A stretch of 64,000 bases of DNA, taken from positions 36,590,838 to 36,654,837 of the forward strand of contig NC_049901.1 of assembly GCF_001411555.2 (NCBI RefSeq), in the 5' to 3' direction. The notes under the pieces are model-generated. The model was not told the origin of the DNA and ran no database searches. It was given only the letters and a program-made list of their open reading frames with translations. The DNA is from Juglans regia (lineage: Eukaryota; Streptophyta; Magnoliopsida; Fagales; Juglandaceae). Positions 35,001 to 47,770 of the stretch are shown here, piece after piece. Made by a program: the position numbers and the translations under genes. Each line of letters starts with the position of its first letter. Position 1 is the stretch's first letter.

Positions 35001-35661
35001 CCTAGACTTCATCCCTATTACTTTAAATAGCTTAATTACAAAGGAAAAACTGAGGGTAATAAAATATGCTATTAAAAAATTAAATTATTTACTTAGTTAC
35101 CATATCTTTAAAGCAATTTTAAATATATTACATTTATTTGGAAATAATATAAAAATGTATATTTTGAGATAGAAGTAACAAAAAATGTTATTTATTTATT
35201 TTTTTAAATTAAGACTATATCCTTGGTAATAGAAATCAAATCTTAAATGCAAATAATAAGAAAAATAGTCTAATACGATTTTTAGTAAGTCTAATAATAA
35301 TAATAATAAAAGGCCAAACTGTGGGTAGGGCTGAGTAAAAATTTGAAAATACAACTCTAAAATCGAGTCCAGCTCTAAATTTGCCCTCCGACTCCGAATC
35401 TGACTTTGATATTGTACATACATTATAAAAATATATGCACTTTTCTATACATTCATCATATATATTTTATATAACTATAACTTATAAAATTAGTTAAATT
35501 TAATAATAGTATGAGCTAATTATTATAAACATACTTATACTATAATATAAAAAGATTAAATTGACTAACAATAGTTTAGTATATGTAAACATCATACTAT
35601 TACTATCATGTAACACTAATGTATATTAACATGTTATATTAATGTATAAACACTAATGTAT
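35001..35661. other. AT-rich non-coding DNA with a possible hAT end
   Basis: TAGGGCTGAGTAAAAATTTG at about 35327 and nearby CGACTCCGAATCTGAC resemble the ends of short hAT-type repeats (a related GACTCCG block is at 45415-45556). Only one end is visible here. There is no gene. Confidence 0.3.
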
Positions 35662-35751
35662 AATAACATGTATACTAAATTTTATCATACTTGTGTAAAC
35701 CAAAGAAGGAAGAAGAATACAATAAAAATGGTAGTAGATGCTAAGGGGAAG

Positions 35752-35759
35752 GTTTTGAC
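35752..35759. repeat. Left copy of the hAT target duplication
   Basis: GTTTTGAC here is repeated exactly at 41512-41519. The LINE frame reads into it and out of the second copy in phase (KGKVL, then TEKGKIAAGFW), so these 8 bp belonged to the LINE before the insertion. Confidence 0.85.
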
Positions 35760-36099
35760 TATGGGTGTAAAAATTAACTGAAAAATTGGACCGGATCGGC
35801 CCGAACCGGAGGGTTGGGTCCGGGACCGATTCCCTTAATTCCAAAACTGGCCAGTACCGGTCTCGTTCCGGTTCTATGTTTTTTAGGACTAGTTCATTAT
35901 ATTATATATTTTAAATTAATTTTTTTAATATTATATATAATATTTTTATATTATATAAAATTTCTATATATAATATATATAATAATATAAATTATAATTA
36001 TATATAAGATAATGTTATTATAATTTATAACATAAAATCTTAATTTTAAACATGAAAATTTATTTGATCATATGCTTTAAACATAAAATATATATATTA

Positions 36100-37090
36100 A
36101 TAACATTTTATGTCCTAATAAATTCTCGAATCTCAACATATTACTTTTGATAAATACATAATACATTAATATACTAATATACATTAGTATATTAATTACA
36201 TTTCGCTTTAATTAGTTAGTATACATTAGTATACTAACGTATATTAGTATATTAATTACATTTTATGCCCTAATACTAATACTATTAGTATTAGTAATCC
36301 ACTTTAAGACTATATATAAAGAACTATATAAATCATTATAGTATTATTAGTTATACTAATACTATATCACTATATGTTACTATAGTGATATAGTAATACT
36401 AATACTATTAGTAATTTAGTATTAGTATAACTATTAGTGATATAGTTATATTGATAGTCATATTAATACTATTATATAGTTATACTAAATTAAAATCACT
36501 ATAAGTCTAAAACAAATACTAATATATAGTTATACTAATACTAATATAGTTATACTAAATCGCTATAACTAATACTAATATATAGTTATACTAATACTAA
36601 TACTATTATATAGTTATACTAATCACTGATTCACTATAACTAAATCACTATAACTATATATAGTATTAATATCACTATGACTATATCACTATGACCATAT
36701 CACTATGACCATATAGTATATAGTATTGGTAATAATTTAGTATTAATGTATTATTATATAATATATAATATATATTTCATAAAGTATAACATATAGTATT
36801 AGTATCATTATATCACTATAATATATATATATATATACATTATATGTAGTAGTAACACTATAATAGTATAATATATAGTATTGGTATATATTAATATATT
36901 ATAAGAGTTATAGCATAATATATGTATAATAGTATAGTTAACTTAATATGTTAGTATTAAGTTCACTATAACTATATATAGTATTAATATCACTATTAGT
37001 ATAGTATATAGTATTAGTATTAGTATTGGTATAGTCTATAGTTATTTAGTATAAAGCAATTACAAATATTAATGTAATTAACTAATGTAT
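36100..37090. repeat. AT-rich imperfect repeats inside the hAT element
   Basis: The stretch is built from variations of TATAGTTATACTAATACTAA and ATATCACTATGACCATAT (the latter tandem at about 36670-36720). Similar AT blocks sit inside the hAT-type repeats at 1561, 8250 and 26500, so they are probably a shared feature of this hAT family. Confidence 0.5.
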
Positions 37091-37499
37091 GATATGAATA
37101 TCAATTAACTAACTTATCATCAATTCACCATTAACTAATTACTTACATCTATATCTAATTAAAGTTCTAATTTATTAGATAAATTTTTGTAAAATACCTA
37201 ATACAATTATTTATTAATCATATACAAAATGTAAAAACTAAAAAGTTTAATATATTGACAATTATAATAGATTCATAATACATTGACATACTCTAAGTTA
37301 GTAACAAATTAACAATTAACATCATAAATATAATTATAATTAATTATTTTTTAATGAGTTAATTAAATAATCCACATTAAATAGTTTACTTAATTTTAAT
37401 TTTACTAATTTAAATAATTTTTTTAATTTATTTATTTGTCAAAAATATAAAAGAATGACAAGCTAAAAATATACATCATCTGCCAAACAAGAAACAGTG

Positions 37500-37640
37500 C
37501 CGTTTAGTATAAAATTAGACCTAAACGGTGCCGTTTAAGTCCACTAGGGGAGCAAAATTGAAACTGAGTTACCTGAAATGTCGCCGTTTCAAGCAACTTA
37601 GTTTTTTTCAAAATAAGCTTTCTGTTGAAACGGCGCTGTC
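37500..37640. other. GCCGTTT-rich block inside the hAT element
   Basis: GTGCCGTTTAGT, CGGTGCCGTTTAAG, GTCGCCGTTTCAAG and the inverted AAACGGCGC lie within 140 bp. This is a local inverted/direct repeat cluster upstream of the transposase and may be part of its promoter (inference). Confidence 0.3.
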
Positions 37641-38520
37641 CATGGTTTTGTATTGAAAGCCAATGGTGATGTGATTTAGAGCTAATTTTTGTTTCGTTTC
37701 GTGATTATGAATTTTTGGTAGATTATTATGATTTGGTTTGTGTAAAAAGTTGTAGGAGTAGTGTTTTCTTGGCATACGTTCATGTTGATTGTTTCTGGTG
37801 TATGCAAGGGGTCTAGAGGGGCAAATGATCCCCTGGCCAAGCTGAGAGGAAAAGAGACCCCACTTGCCTAGCTGTGAAAAAAAAGAGATAATAACCCTCC
37901 ATCCCAAAGTTGAGATGATAAAGTTCATCTATTTTAAATAGTTTGGTAAAGATTTAAGATGTTCCATTTAAATAGCCACTTGGTAAGCCACTTGGTAAGC
38001 AATTTGGTGTGAATATATATAGACTTTATTATTATCTTTGAGAGTATTCTAGATGTTATTAAATACTCAATAAATAATATAGAACTTATATTTTTTTTAC
38101 TCTCTAGAATTCTTGTAAAATATTTTAAGAAATTGTGATCCATCTCATACTTCCATTTTTTTTATGCCTCTCAGCTGCAAATCATTTAAGTTTGAACAGA
38201 TGGAAATTTGCGCTCAAACTCCTTGCTAGACAGCTTATTTCTAGTCATGCTTCATTTGATGTCATATTTGTTGTCTACCCCATTGTTCCATCTGTCTATT
38301 CTCCTCAATAGCTCTCAAAAGTCATAGACTCATAACCAACAGCAAACAGCATTTTAAAACCAAATCCTATAGTCAAGAACCATCATTAACGCTATATTTA
38401 ACTTTTGTATAAAGCTGATTTTGTTAGTTGTTATAACTTATAGCTGATTTTATTTTATAGATTAGAGATTTTTGTTACTATTGATATTAATGTTTTATAA
38501 TTTTATTTTTGTTACTACAG

Positions 38521-40658
38521 ATGGATCTTTCAAATGAAACAGAAACACCCGACGATGTTCAACCTTCAATAGAAAGGACCATGGAATCAACAACGACTAA
38601 TGATTCGCTTTCTCCCAAATCTAATGTAAGTAAGCCATCTATTGGTCCTGTTAGTGGTAGTACTGGTAGGAAAAGATATGTAGTTTGAGAGTATTTTACA
38701 AAGATTAAAATTGAGGATAATTCGAGACCTAAGGCTGCATGTAACTTTTGCGGGACTACTCACACTTGTGATCCTAATATAAAAGGCACAAAACCAATGT
38801 TGCGTCACTTAGAAAAAACATGTAAGAAGTCTCCAATTAGGAATATAGATAGAAACCAATTTGTATTAGGTTTTAAGCTTGGATAAACCAGTGGGGGGCT
38901 TGTACCTATTGCTTTTAGTGTTGAGGTTTGTAGATAAGCCTTAACAATAAATGTTGATTGTTGATGAGTTTCCTTTTAGATTTGTGTAAGGGGATGGATT
39001 TAAGAAATTTATACTTGTTGTGCAACCTGTGATGGAATGGGATTTCATCACATGTAACAATTGTAAAAGATATTCTTAAACTTTATTTGAGAGAGAAAGA
39101 CAAGTTGAAAAGTGCTCTTAAGGGACAACACATTTGTCTAACTACAGATACATGGACATCCGTGTAAAATTTTAACTACATGTGTCTCCCCGCACATTTT
39201 ATTAATGAAGATTGGATAATGTACAAAAGAATTATCAGCTTTTGTAAGGTGGAAAACCATAAGGGTGTGACACTAGGTAAAAAAAATTGAAATTTGTTTG
39301 CTTGAATAGGGTAGGCCCAAAATATTTACAATTACACTCGATAATGTAAATTCAAATAATGGGACAATTTCGTATAGAAAAAATAAGACAAAAAATATAA
39401 AGGATACGATTTTGAACTTGATTTTTTAGGATGAGTTGAAAGAATTTGATCAATCAATTACACGAATTAGAAGGGCTGTGAAGAATGTGAAATCTTCTTC
39501 ACAAAGGTGAAACACATTTAAGCAATATTGTGATAGTGGAGATATTACTTGTAAAATTAGTGTATGCTTAGAAGTAGCAACTCGTTGGAACTCCACCTAT
39601 ATGATGTTGGATATGATTGAAAAGTTCCAAAAAATATTTCAACGGCTAGAGGATGAAGACTCGGGATATGTTAAGAGCGTTGGGGAGGATGGTAGTGAGG
39701 ATGATGATGGTGTTAATGAGTTGAGTAAAGGAGGGACATCCAAGTTAGGGCCTCCAACCAATGATTATTGGGATAATAGTAGGTTGTTTGTAAAGTTTCT
39801 TAAACTATTTTACGATGCAACCTTGTGTTTCTTGAGGGCCAATTATGTCACTTGCAATTGTTTTGTATTTAAGCCAGCGACAATTCGAGATGAAATTAAT
39901 TTGGAGTGTGTGGAAGGGCCTCATAATTTGAGGACAATGACATTTAATATGAAATCTAAATTTGAGAAGTATTGGGGAAATATTGAAAAACTGAATCTTT
40001 TGTTGTATGTTGGGTTGGTTCTTGATTCTCGATATAAAATGCATTGTCTAGCATTTTGTTTTGAAGTAATATATGATGATAATAGTTTGAAAGTTCTTAT
40101 GTTGGTGGATCGGGTTAAAGATGCATTGACTAATTTATACGCTAATTATTGTGAAAATGAGTCAAATGACGGAGGTGATGTTAGGGCACAAGATCAAACT
40201 ATGAGCCAATCAAGCGAGGGAGGGGCTAATACTATAAGTTCAACTGCTTGGGCAGGTGATTTTAGATCATTTAAATTGGTTCAATTTAAGAAGCACTTGG
40301 AGTCGGAGAACTCTTTGGACAGTAAATCTGAATGAAGAGGTATTTGTTTGAAAAATGTGAAGAAGATGATGCTAAATTCAACTTGTTGACTCGGTGGAAG
40401 GTTAACTCCATTAGATACCGCGTGCTTTCAAGAGTTACATTGGATATTCTTGCAGTTCTAATATCTACAATTGCCTTTGAGTCGGCTTTTAGCACAGCAG
40501 GTCGAGTACTTAATCCTTTTCGCACTAGCCTATCTCCACTTATGGTAGAAGCCCTTATTTGTACACAAAATTGGCTCCATTCTTCTTCTGCCCCAATTAA
40601 CATTCACAGTTTAATAGATGATCATGAGGAGTTTGAGAAATTTGATACAGATATGTAG
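38521..40658 (+). pseudogene. hAT transposase pseudogene (BED zinc finger, RICESLEEPER type)
   Basis: The frame opens at 38521 (MDLSNETETPDD). A BED zinc finger follows (CNFCGTTHTCDP ... MLRHLEKTC). The catalytic region includes CLTTDTWTS, NYMCLPAHFI, FTITLDNVNSNN and VATRWNSTYMMLDM, and the C-terminal hAT dimerisation domain reads VLISTIAFESAFSTAGRVL and EALICTQNWLH (40332-40658). Stops lie at about 38686, 38884, 38935 and 39165-39508, with frame changes near 39300 and 40330. An A-to-Q-type exon tail (40759-40820) follows an intron-like stretch. It would bind and cut the element ends; this copy cannot. Confidence 0.85.
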
Positions 40659-41511
40659 TATCATTCACTTTTTCTTTTATTGTCTCTAAAGTGTATATCA
40701 TATTTTGATATGTTTTAATTATTATGCTTATTCTTTTTTTTTTTTCTGCTTTTGTGTAGAGCTCATGGAAGACTTAGGGGGTTCTTCAAGACCTACTTCT
40801 TTGATTGGAGATGATTAAATTTAAGGTATGTCATCTTTTTACATCTTTCCTCAAGTTTTTTTTTTCATTTAATGTAATTAATAACTTTTTATTGGAATTA
40901 ACTGCTTGATTTATTTTCATACAATTGCAAGGTTTGTTGAATGAACTGTTGGAGTTGGTGGCAATTGGCAATTAACATGGTGCATTGAATGGACTAGTTG
41001 TAAAGTTTCTTATTGGATGTTATTGCAATTTGGACTTGTAATTTGGACTTGTAATTTGGACTTTTAATTTGGACTTGTAATTTGTTGGACTTTTAGATTT
41101 GTAATTTAGAATTTTTTGCAGGTTTTTTATTTTCAGTTTTTGTAGCAGTTATATTTATAAGATTTCTGTTTTCTGTTTTTGATTTATAGTAGTTTTTTTT
41201 TATAGCAGATTTTGTTGAATAACAGATTTTTTTTATTTGTTTATTTTTTTTATAAAGTAGATTTTTGTAAATAGTAATGGATTTTTAATAAAATAGATTT
41301 TTTTAAAACAGGTTTTTTTTTTTTAAAAAAAAAAAGTTATAAATAGATTTTCTTATGTAAGATTTGCATTTTATTAAAACCAAATTGAATCGGACTGAAT
41401 GTACTGGTTTAGGAGGGTAACAGGTGCTTAATCGGTTTTGAAAAAATGTAAAACTGTTGCATACTAGTTCGATCCTAAATCTTGTTCAAAACCAGACTGG
41501 TTACACTTATA

Positions 41512-42835
41512 GTTTTGACTGAGAAGGGTAAAATTGCAGCTGGATTTTGGAACCATTTCTCAAGCATGATCAAATCTACTTGTCATTTAGTAAGGTGCAT
41601 TGATCAATGCCTTTATGGGGTAGATGAGAGGATCACATATGACATGAGAGGGATTTTAGGCAGAGAATTTTTTGATGAGGAAGTAACAGTAGCTTTTCAG
41701 CAGATGTCTCTCTTAAAATCTCTTGGGCCTAATGGTTTTGGTGCAGGCTTCTATCAAGATCACTGGGAGACAATGGGAAGTGAAGTTACCAATGTAGTTG
41801 TGAATTTTTTGAAGAATGGGAAGATGCCAAGGGATCTGAATCATACTCATATTGCTTTGATTCCCAAGGTAAATTCACCAAGCTCTGTGCATGAATATCG
41901 ACCCATTAGTTTATGCGACATTTTCTGCAAACTGATTTCTAAAGTTATGACAAATCGTATGAAGGGTGCTTTGGGTAAGGTTATTTCTTGGAGTCAAAGT
42001 GTTTTCATACCTGGTAGGCTAATTACAAATAACATAATGGTTGCCTATGAATTACTCCATACAATGCAAACTAGATAGAGGGGAAGAAAATGTAGTATGA
42101 CCATTAAGTTGGACATGTCAAAAGCCTATGATAGGGTAGAATGAGACTACGTAGAGGCCATGATGTTAAAGCTTGGCTATGGACTAAACTGGACAAGATT
42201 GGTAATGGAGTGTGTTAGATCAATGAGTTATTCAGTTGTTGTTAATGAGGTACCAGGAGAGACTATTTTACCTACTAGAGAGTTGAGACAACGTGATCCT
42301 TTGTCTCTATATCTTTTTTTAATCTGTGCTTAGGGCCTTAGTTCTTTGTTTCAAAAAGCTAAATCCAAAACCATTAAAGGGGTAGAAGTTTCAAGAGGAG
42401 ATAAGAATTAATCATTTACAATTAGTTGATGATTGTGTGATATTTTGTAGAGCTAAACAGGAGGAATTGTGCTATGTTAATAATCTTTTGGCTCATTACG
42501 AAAGTGCTTCAGGCCAAACTTTAAACAAGCAAAAGACTAGCATTCTCTTCAATTCTAATATAAAGGTTGCAACCAGTGATTTCATTTTGCAGCAGGCTAA
42601 TGGGGTGATGTGCAATTATTATAACAAGTATTTGGGGCTTCCAACAATTGTGGGAAGGTCTAAGTATAATTCCTATGGAGGACTGAATGAGAAAATATGG
42701 AAGAGAATTAATAACTGGAAGACTGAGCTACTATCCACCATAGGGAAAGAAATACTTATTAAAAGTGTTTTGCAGGCTATACCTGCATACACTATGAGTG
42801 TGTTCAAATTACCTAAGAATCCAGACAGAAGTAAT
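41512..42835 (+). pseudogene. LINE-B reverse transcriptase remnant
   Basis: The frame continues from 35675-35759 into [92 protein letters not shown] and, with a frame change, LVDDCVIFC (the YADD region reads V-D-D), GQTLNKQKTS and KYLGLPTIVGRSKYN. Stops lie at about 42076, 42141, 42331 and 42410. Similarity breaks off abruptly near 42835. Confidence 0.85.
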
Positions 42836-43860
42836 GAGAGTCTTCAAACTGCATGAAGGATGAAGAATAGCAAAAAAAGATATGGCAGATGGGGGTCTCA
42901 GGGAAGATAAAACAATTGGTGTGGAAAGCTCTAAACAACATTTTACCTACTAAAGGTAATCTGTTTAAAAAACAAACAATTGACAACAATCTATGCCCAA
43001 TTTGTAGAAGGGATAGGAGTATGTGGTGCATGTTTTGTGGACATGTTCTGTAGCAACATATGTGTGGGGAGGAGATGCAAGCCCTATTAAGAAATGACAA
43101 AGTAATTTTACTGATTTTGAGATGCTAAGGTCTGCATTATACAAGAGGTTAGACTTGGAACAATTGGAGATGGTCTCAGTCATTCTTCACAAAATATGGT
43201 CAAGGAGAAATGCTTTTGTTTTTTTAAAACAAATTTAAACACTCTGCAGCAATTTTAGAATTGGCTATGGCTGATTTGTGTTCTTACAAGCAAGTGCATC
43301 AAAAGCAGGTTGGTATAGCAATAAGAGATCAGATAGGGGAAGGAGGACAAAGTTGGAGACCATCAACCTCGCCTTATTTTAAAGTCAATTTTGATGCTGC
43401 TTATGATAAGGGGAACGAAAGGTTGGGTATGGGTGTTGTTATCAGAGATAGTGAAGGGGATTTTCAAGCTGTTCTCTCTGCTCCAAGGGATTGTGTATCC
43501 CTAGTTTTTCTAGCTGAAAGCTATGCTTTGTTTAGAGTTATGGAACTGTGCTGTGAATTGGGTTTTAATCAGATCGAATTTGAAGGATTCCAAGACAGTT
43601 ATTGATGCTGTTAACTCTAATCCAGATGATAACTCCTGGATGAGGCAAGTAATAGATGATATAAAGCAGATGATGGATTTGTTTTTTCGGTGGCGGCTTT
43701 CTTTTATCTATATATATCTGGTAATAAGGCTGCTCATATGGTAGCAGTACAGTTGGCTATGGAAACAAATTGTGAGAGGATGTGGTTAGAGGATGGCCCT
43801 TCCAAGATTATTTATGTTATCTTGGGAGAACAGCTATGTGATAGTTAAAGTTTTTATGAA
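42836..43860 (+). pseudogene. LINE-B C-terminal remnant (zf-RVT traces and RNase H)
   Basis: After a deletion near 42850 the sequence resumes with a frame-broken zinc-binding segment (VWKALNNILPTKGNLFK type, read across frames at 42919-42970). RNase H follows at 43261-43605: SPYFKVNFDAAYDKGNERLGMGVVIRD, the glutamate-containing AESYALFRVMELCCELG and, in the next frame, the region around 43600-43750. The first catalytic D is present. Stops and a frameshift near 43595 disable it. Confidence 0.75.
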
Positions 43861-43894
43861 ATGAAGTTTTCCTTTAAAAAAAATAACTTGTATA

Positions 43895-44640
43895 TTAATA
43901 TATAATAACACTAGTATAATAACATATAATACTAAGTCTAGTATATAATTAGGTTAGAATTAAGTTGAAGACTAATATAATATGTAAGTAAATACTATAG
44001 TATAAGTCTATAATAGGAATAAGTTAGACATGAGTATAAAATATTATAATGAGTTAATAATATGTAATATTATAGTATAATAACATGTAACATGTAATTA
44101 GATTCTAAAAATAATATATAATATTACAGTATAATAACATGTAATTAAACACTATAATATACGTCTAGTATAAAAATATTAGTATAGAAATAAGTTTAGA
44201 ATAATAAGTTAATAACACGTAAATTGTAATACTATAACATAATAACATTTAACTAGCCACTAGTGAATTAGTATTTATTAATAATCTATACTAACAATTA
44301 TATTTGTGTACATCTAGACTAATAGGTAAGAGTTATATGATGATATATTTATAATTATAATTAAAATTTTTACAAAAAAGATTTGTTCGCTAATTTGCTT
44401 TCGGTAAGTATAGTTATTAATTTGATTATTTTCATAATCTGTTAATCATATAGGTAAAATTTGAAAATCTAATTAATTAATAATTTATGAGTATATCCTA
44501 TAAATATGCTTACTAATCTTAACATATTAGCTACGGATCATATATGTCTGTATGATGTAATTTAATTTTTGAGTTATAACTCATTAGCATATGGCCCTAA
44601 AAGTCCAGAACATGTTATATTCATATTAATTATAATAGAG
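43895..44640. other. AT-rich non-coding DNA; no gene seen
   Basis: It is made of TAATA/ATAAT-rich sequence with repeated AACATATAATACTA-like words and has no open frame of note. Confidence 0.4.
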
Positions 44641-44644
44641 TACC

Positions 44645-44820
44645 ACTACATCCACAAATAAATTATACAAAAGTAATCTCACAAACTGATGTGATTTCAT
44701 CTGATCCGTTAGATCTACTTTACAATAAAAGTAACTTTATAATCTGACGAACCACATCAAGCCACATCAATTTGTAGAATTATTTTTATGTAATCCTTTT
44801 GTGACTAGAGTATTTCCCAT
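44645..44820. repeat. Fold-back MITE
   Basis: ATACAAAAGTAATCTCACA then AACTGATGTG on the left is the inverse of CACATCAATTTGT then ATGTAATCCTTTTGTG on the right, making a long imperfect hairpin. ATCCGTTAGATCTACTTTA marks the centre. Confidence 0.55.
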
Positions 44821-45939
44821 TATAATATACTTACAACTTATTTCATGTATTGTTTATACTTTAAACACTTATTTAGTTTGTTCTATAAGCGCAGCCCTAT
44901 ATAGTTTGTTCTATAAGCCCTTATAAGTCCAACCCTATGGTGCCGTTTTACATCTTTGTTCTAAATAAACCCTAAAATATCGCACTCTCACTTTCTCAAT
45001 TTCAAGCCGCCATTATTTTCTCTTTTATCTCTTGCTAATGTTCTGCTTGCAATCGAAAGTCCCTAAAATTATCTAAAGCATCCCCCTATCGTCGTTTCCT
45101 CATTTGTTGAAGACGATAGTCTCTAGATTCCTCAAACCCGCTGTATCCCAATTTCTTTATGTTATTCTCGGCACTTCCTTCAATTTTTCTTGGCACTTCA
45201 TTCTTAGATGTACCTGAAGAGCAAGTATCGATCTCGAAGGAGCTTTAAGCTTGAGTATAAAGTTTAATGTAAACATTATATCTTCTATTTCGTTTATATT
45301 GTAGATATGTTCTCTATTTGCGATGAAATGCAAGTTTTTCCCAATCGATTGCTTCTTGTAATTTTTCTTAATTTTGTTTGGATTTTGATTGGTTTATGAT
45401 TTTTTGTTTCATCATCAAAAGCGAGTTGCGATGTGTACATCCGACTCCGCTTCGATAAATTAGAATCGGAATCGGATTGGAATCTATAGAAGTCGGAGTT
45501 CGGAGTCAAATTCTGGTCCCTATACCCGTTCGGTCCGAACTAATTTACACCCCGTCTCAATTGATATGAAGTAAGAATAATAGATTGTTGAACATATAAA
45601 TAATTGGAAAAAAAAATTAATCTCAGAAATAATATTACTAATATCCAATAAGGTTTCATTCTCAATCTTAGTTAAAAATTTAACTCGACTTATTCATGAA
45701 AATAAATTTTAAAATTTGAACGTAAATAAAAATTAAAGCAGTATTTAAAAGAAATTAAAGATAAATAAAAATTACAGTACTTTCAAATTGAAACATAGCT
45801 GTAAAGCAAGACGTAGAAATCCAAATTTTCTTCTTATACCGAGATGCTCCTTGCGGCGCTGCCTTTTTTTTTCTACTTTTCCTTCCCTTGGTTTCGTTCA
45901 GAATGAGGAGTACGGTACAACTCAATCTTCTCAATCAGA
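44821..45939. other. Non-coding; possible hAT-type repeat end
   Basis: Positions 45415-45556 contain CGACTCCGCTTCG, GAATCGGAATCGGATT and GTCGGAGTTCGGAGTC and end in TTTACACCCCG, a hAT-like terminus. Leader-like sequence with CTCAC/CTTTCTC words lies at 44980-45130. No supported gene. Confidence 0.3.
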
Positions 45940-46090
45940 AATTATATTTATAACCGTTAATGTACAATCATAAATAAGTTAATACGGGATTTATATAAAA
46001 AAATAATTTTTTAATAATAAATTTTATTTTTTTAAAATAATTATATAATATTTACACACTTTACGATTATATATAGAATTATTCTTGTCT
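45940..46090. repeat. MITE family 2, partial copy
   Basis: TTTTTTAATAATAAATTTTA then ATTATATAATATTTACACAC and a terminal TTATATATAGAATTATTC match the right half of the family seen at 13952 and 15150. Confidence 0.4.
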
Positions 46091-46288
46091 AATTATAATA
46101 TTTTCAAATAAGAAAACATTATGTTTATAGAAGATATTCACCGAAATTTTATATCGATTTTATTTATCTATTTAATGATTAAGTAAGTATTTTTAAATGA
46201 ATATATGATTATTTTATTTTTAAAAATTATTTAAATAGTTTAAAAAATTAGTGAAAGAAAAGATGAAAAATATAAAAAAAAGATTTAA

Positions 46289-46478
46289 GGTGAGTTTGGA
46301 TCCTCAATTCATCTCAACTCATCATTACAATTTTTTTAAATTTTAACACAAAATATAATAAACAATTTAACTTTTTCAAATTCTAAAATAATAATAATAT
46401 TAAAAAATAATATTCTAACAATATTTTATCATCTCAACTCAATTAAATTTAACTCGCTTTAATATCCTAACACACACT
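46289..46478. mobile_element. Tourist-like MITE with TAA target duplication
   Basis: Left end GGTGAGTTTGGATCC; the right end inverted reads AGTGTGTGTTAGGATAT. TAA flanks both sides (46286-46288, 46479-46481), the 3-bp duplication of Tourist/Harbinger MITEs. Its AT-rich core is shared with the copies at 7741, 27481 and 29509. Confidence 0.6.
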
Positions 46479-46738
46479 TAAAGTGTTCGGTAGATAATTT
46501 CGGTGAAAATCTTCTGTGATATACCCAATCTTGATGCATTTTTGGGATGTTGGATGCCAGCAGTGTGGTCGCATAATTTTGGGTAATGCTTTTCGGTCAT
46601 GGTGTTGCTCATCTAGTGCTTTAGCAGTAAATATATACAGAGAAAGGACATATATTCACGAGTCTTGAGGAGGAATAAGCTCCTATCTGCCTCTCAAACT
46701 ATAACAATATTCTATAAAGGGAGAGAAGGAAAAAGGCT

Positions 46739-46890
46739 AGGTTATATTTAGTTGTTGAATTAAATTAAATTTATTTTAAATTAATTATTAATGAAATTAA
46801 TTATTTTTTTAATTTTTTATTTAAAAATATTAAATTTATCTCAATTTATTTTATATATTTTAATTTTAAAAAAATTAAATTCCTTTATAT
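46739..46890. repeat. Possible AT-rich MITE relative
   Basis: It begins GGTTATATTTAGTTGTTGAA and continues with TTATCTCAATTTATTTTATA, resembling the repeat at 57293-57530. The right end is unclear. Confidence 0.25.
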
Positions 46891-47162
46891 CCCGTCCTTT
46901 GTCAGTTGCTATTATAGCTTTCTGACAGGCCTCTTGTCTTATTATTTATTTTATTATATTTATGGTGCGCTCCAATATAATAAATACGAAATGGGCTTCA
47001 ACTGGGCTTTAATTATGGAGAGTTTTATGTCGTACACTCATGTCTCTATTGTATTTGGACCGTTTGAAAATCATTGATTGGATTTATCTACTTTGAATGA
47101 TAGAGATCTAGGAAACCAGACAAACCAGTACTAGTACTAATGCATAGCATCTTCTAGTCTCA

Positions 47163-47400
47163 GTATAAATAGCTTTCCTCCCACATCACTCAATCCATGT
47201 TGTCCATACTCCATTTCAATCACAAAGATATTATCCATGAGTGGCACGGATATCACCTGCATGTATGTGACTCATGGTCAACCAAAGCCAATTTCGGATG
47301 TGGAAGTGAAGGTCATTGGCAATTTCCCCACTGCGGTCTAAAAAAACATGAAAGATGTGATACTCTGCTTAGCAGGATTATTTTAATGTACTAATAATAA
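47163..47400 (+). other. Promoter-like TATAAATAG followed by very short frames
   Basis: TATAAATAG at about 47164 has a textbook plant TATA form and is followed by C-rich leader-like DNA. Two ATG-initiated frames follow: 47197-47394 (65 codons) and, in another frame, 47238-47342 (34 codons, starting MSGTDITCMYV). I recognise neither product. It may be the 5' end of a decayed gene or a captured promoter. Confidence 0.2.
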
Positions 47401-47710
47401 CTATTTAACTAATGGACAACAACTTTAGCCCGTAATTGGGCTTACCATGAACTGAAATATATAAAAATAGATGACAACATGCCCAACCACCTCCTCTTTT
47501 AATCTAACAAAAAAATAAAAAAAAACCAACCTCCTCTTTTAATTAATGTAAAATCTCCAATAATATATATATATATATTTTCTTCTGTCTAGTATTCTTT
47601 TATAAATTCGTTACTAACGTTGCAAGAGCAGATTTAAAGAGTGGCTAGTGAGGACCATTGTAAAGTTGTTTTTTTACCCCCTCAAAAGTTTAAAAGAATA
47701 AAGCCATTTT

Positions 47711-47770
47711 GAAACGGTCGGTCTGTTATGTAGGCTTTAATAGCCCCCAATGAAAGGTCACCACGTCAGA
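47711..47770 (+). repeat. Left terminal inverted repeat of the MULE (degenerate)
   Basis: AAACGGTC, CTGTT and CCACGT blocks are matched in order by the inverted right end at 56341-56400. The TIR is diverged. Confidence 0.5.

Larger units (their letters stand above)
35760..41511 (+). mobile_element. hAT family DNA transposon, 5.75 kb, autonomous-type but decayed
   Basis: The left end TATGGGTGTAA and the reverse complement of the right end (TATAAGTGTAA) are terminal inverted repeats, and the flanking 8-mers GTTTTGAC are identical. Subterminal CCGG-rich blocks at 35789-35875 and 41390-41505 match those of the MITE at 26243-27018. A transposase pseudogene lies at 38521-40658. The perfect target duplication suggests a more recent insertion than the LINE it sits in, although the transposase already has stops. 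Confidence 0.88.
35675..43881 (+). mobile_element. LINE retrotransposon B, 5'-truncated, split by a hAT element
   Basis: The 5' end begins in the middle of ORF2 at 35675 (frame reads KFYHTCVNQRRKKNTIK) and the 3' end is the A-tail before 43882. A 13-bp target duplication with one mismatch, AATAACATGTATA (35662-35674) and AATAACTTGTATA (43882-43894), brackets it. This is typical of target-primed reverse transcription with 5' truncation. Positions 35760-41511 are a later hAT insertion. Without it the LINE is about 2.45 kb. Confidence 0.85.
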
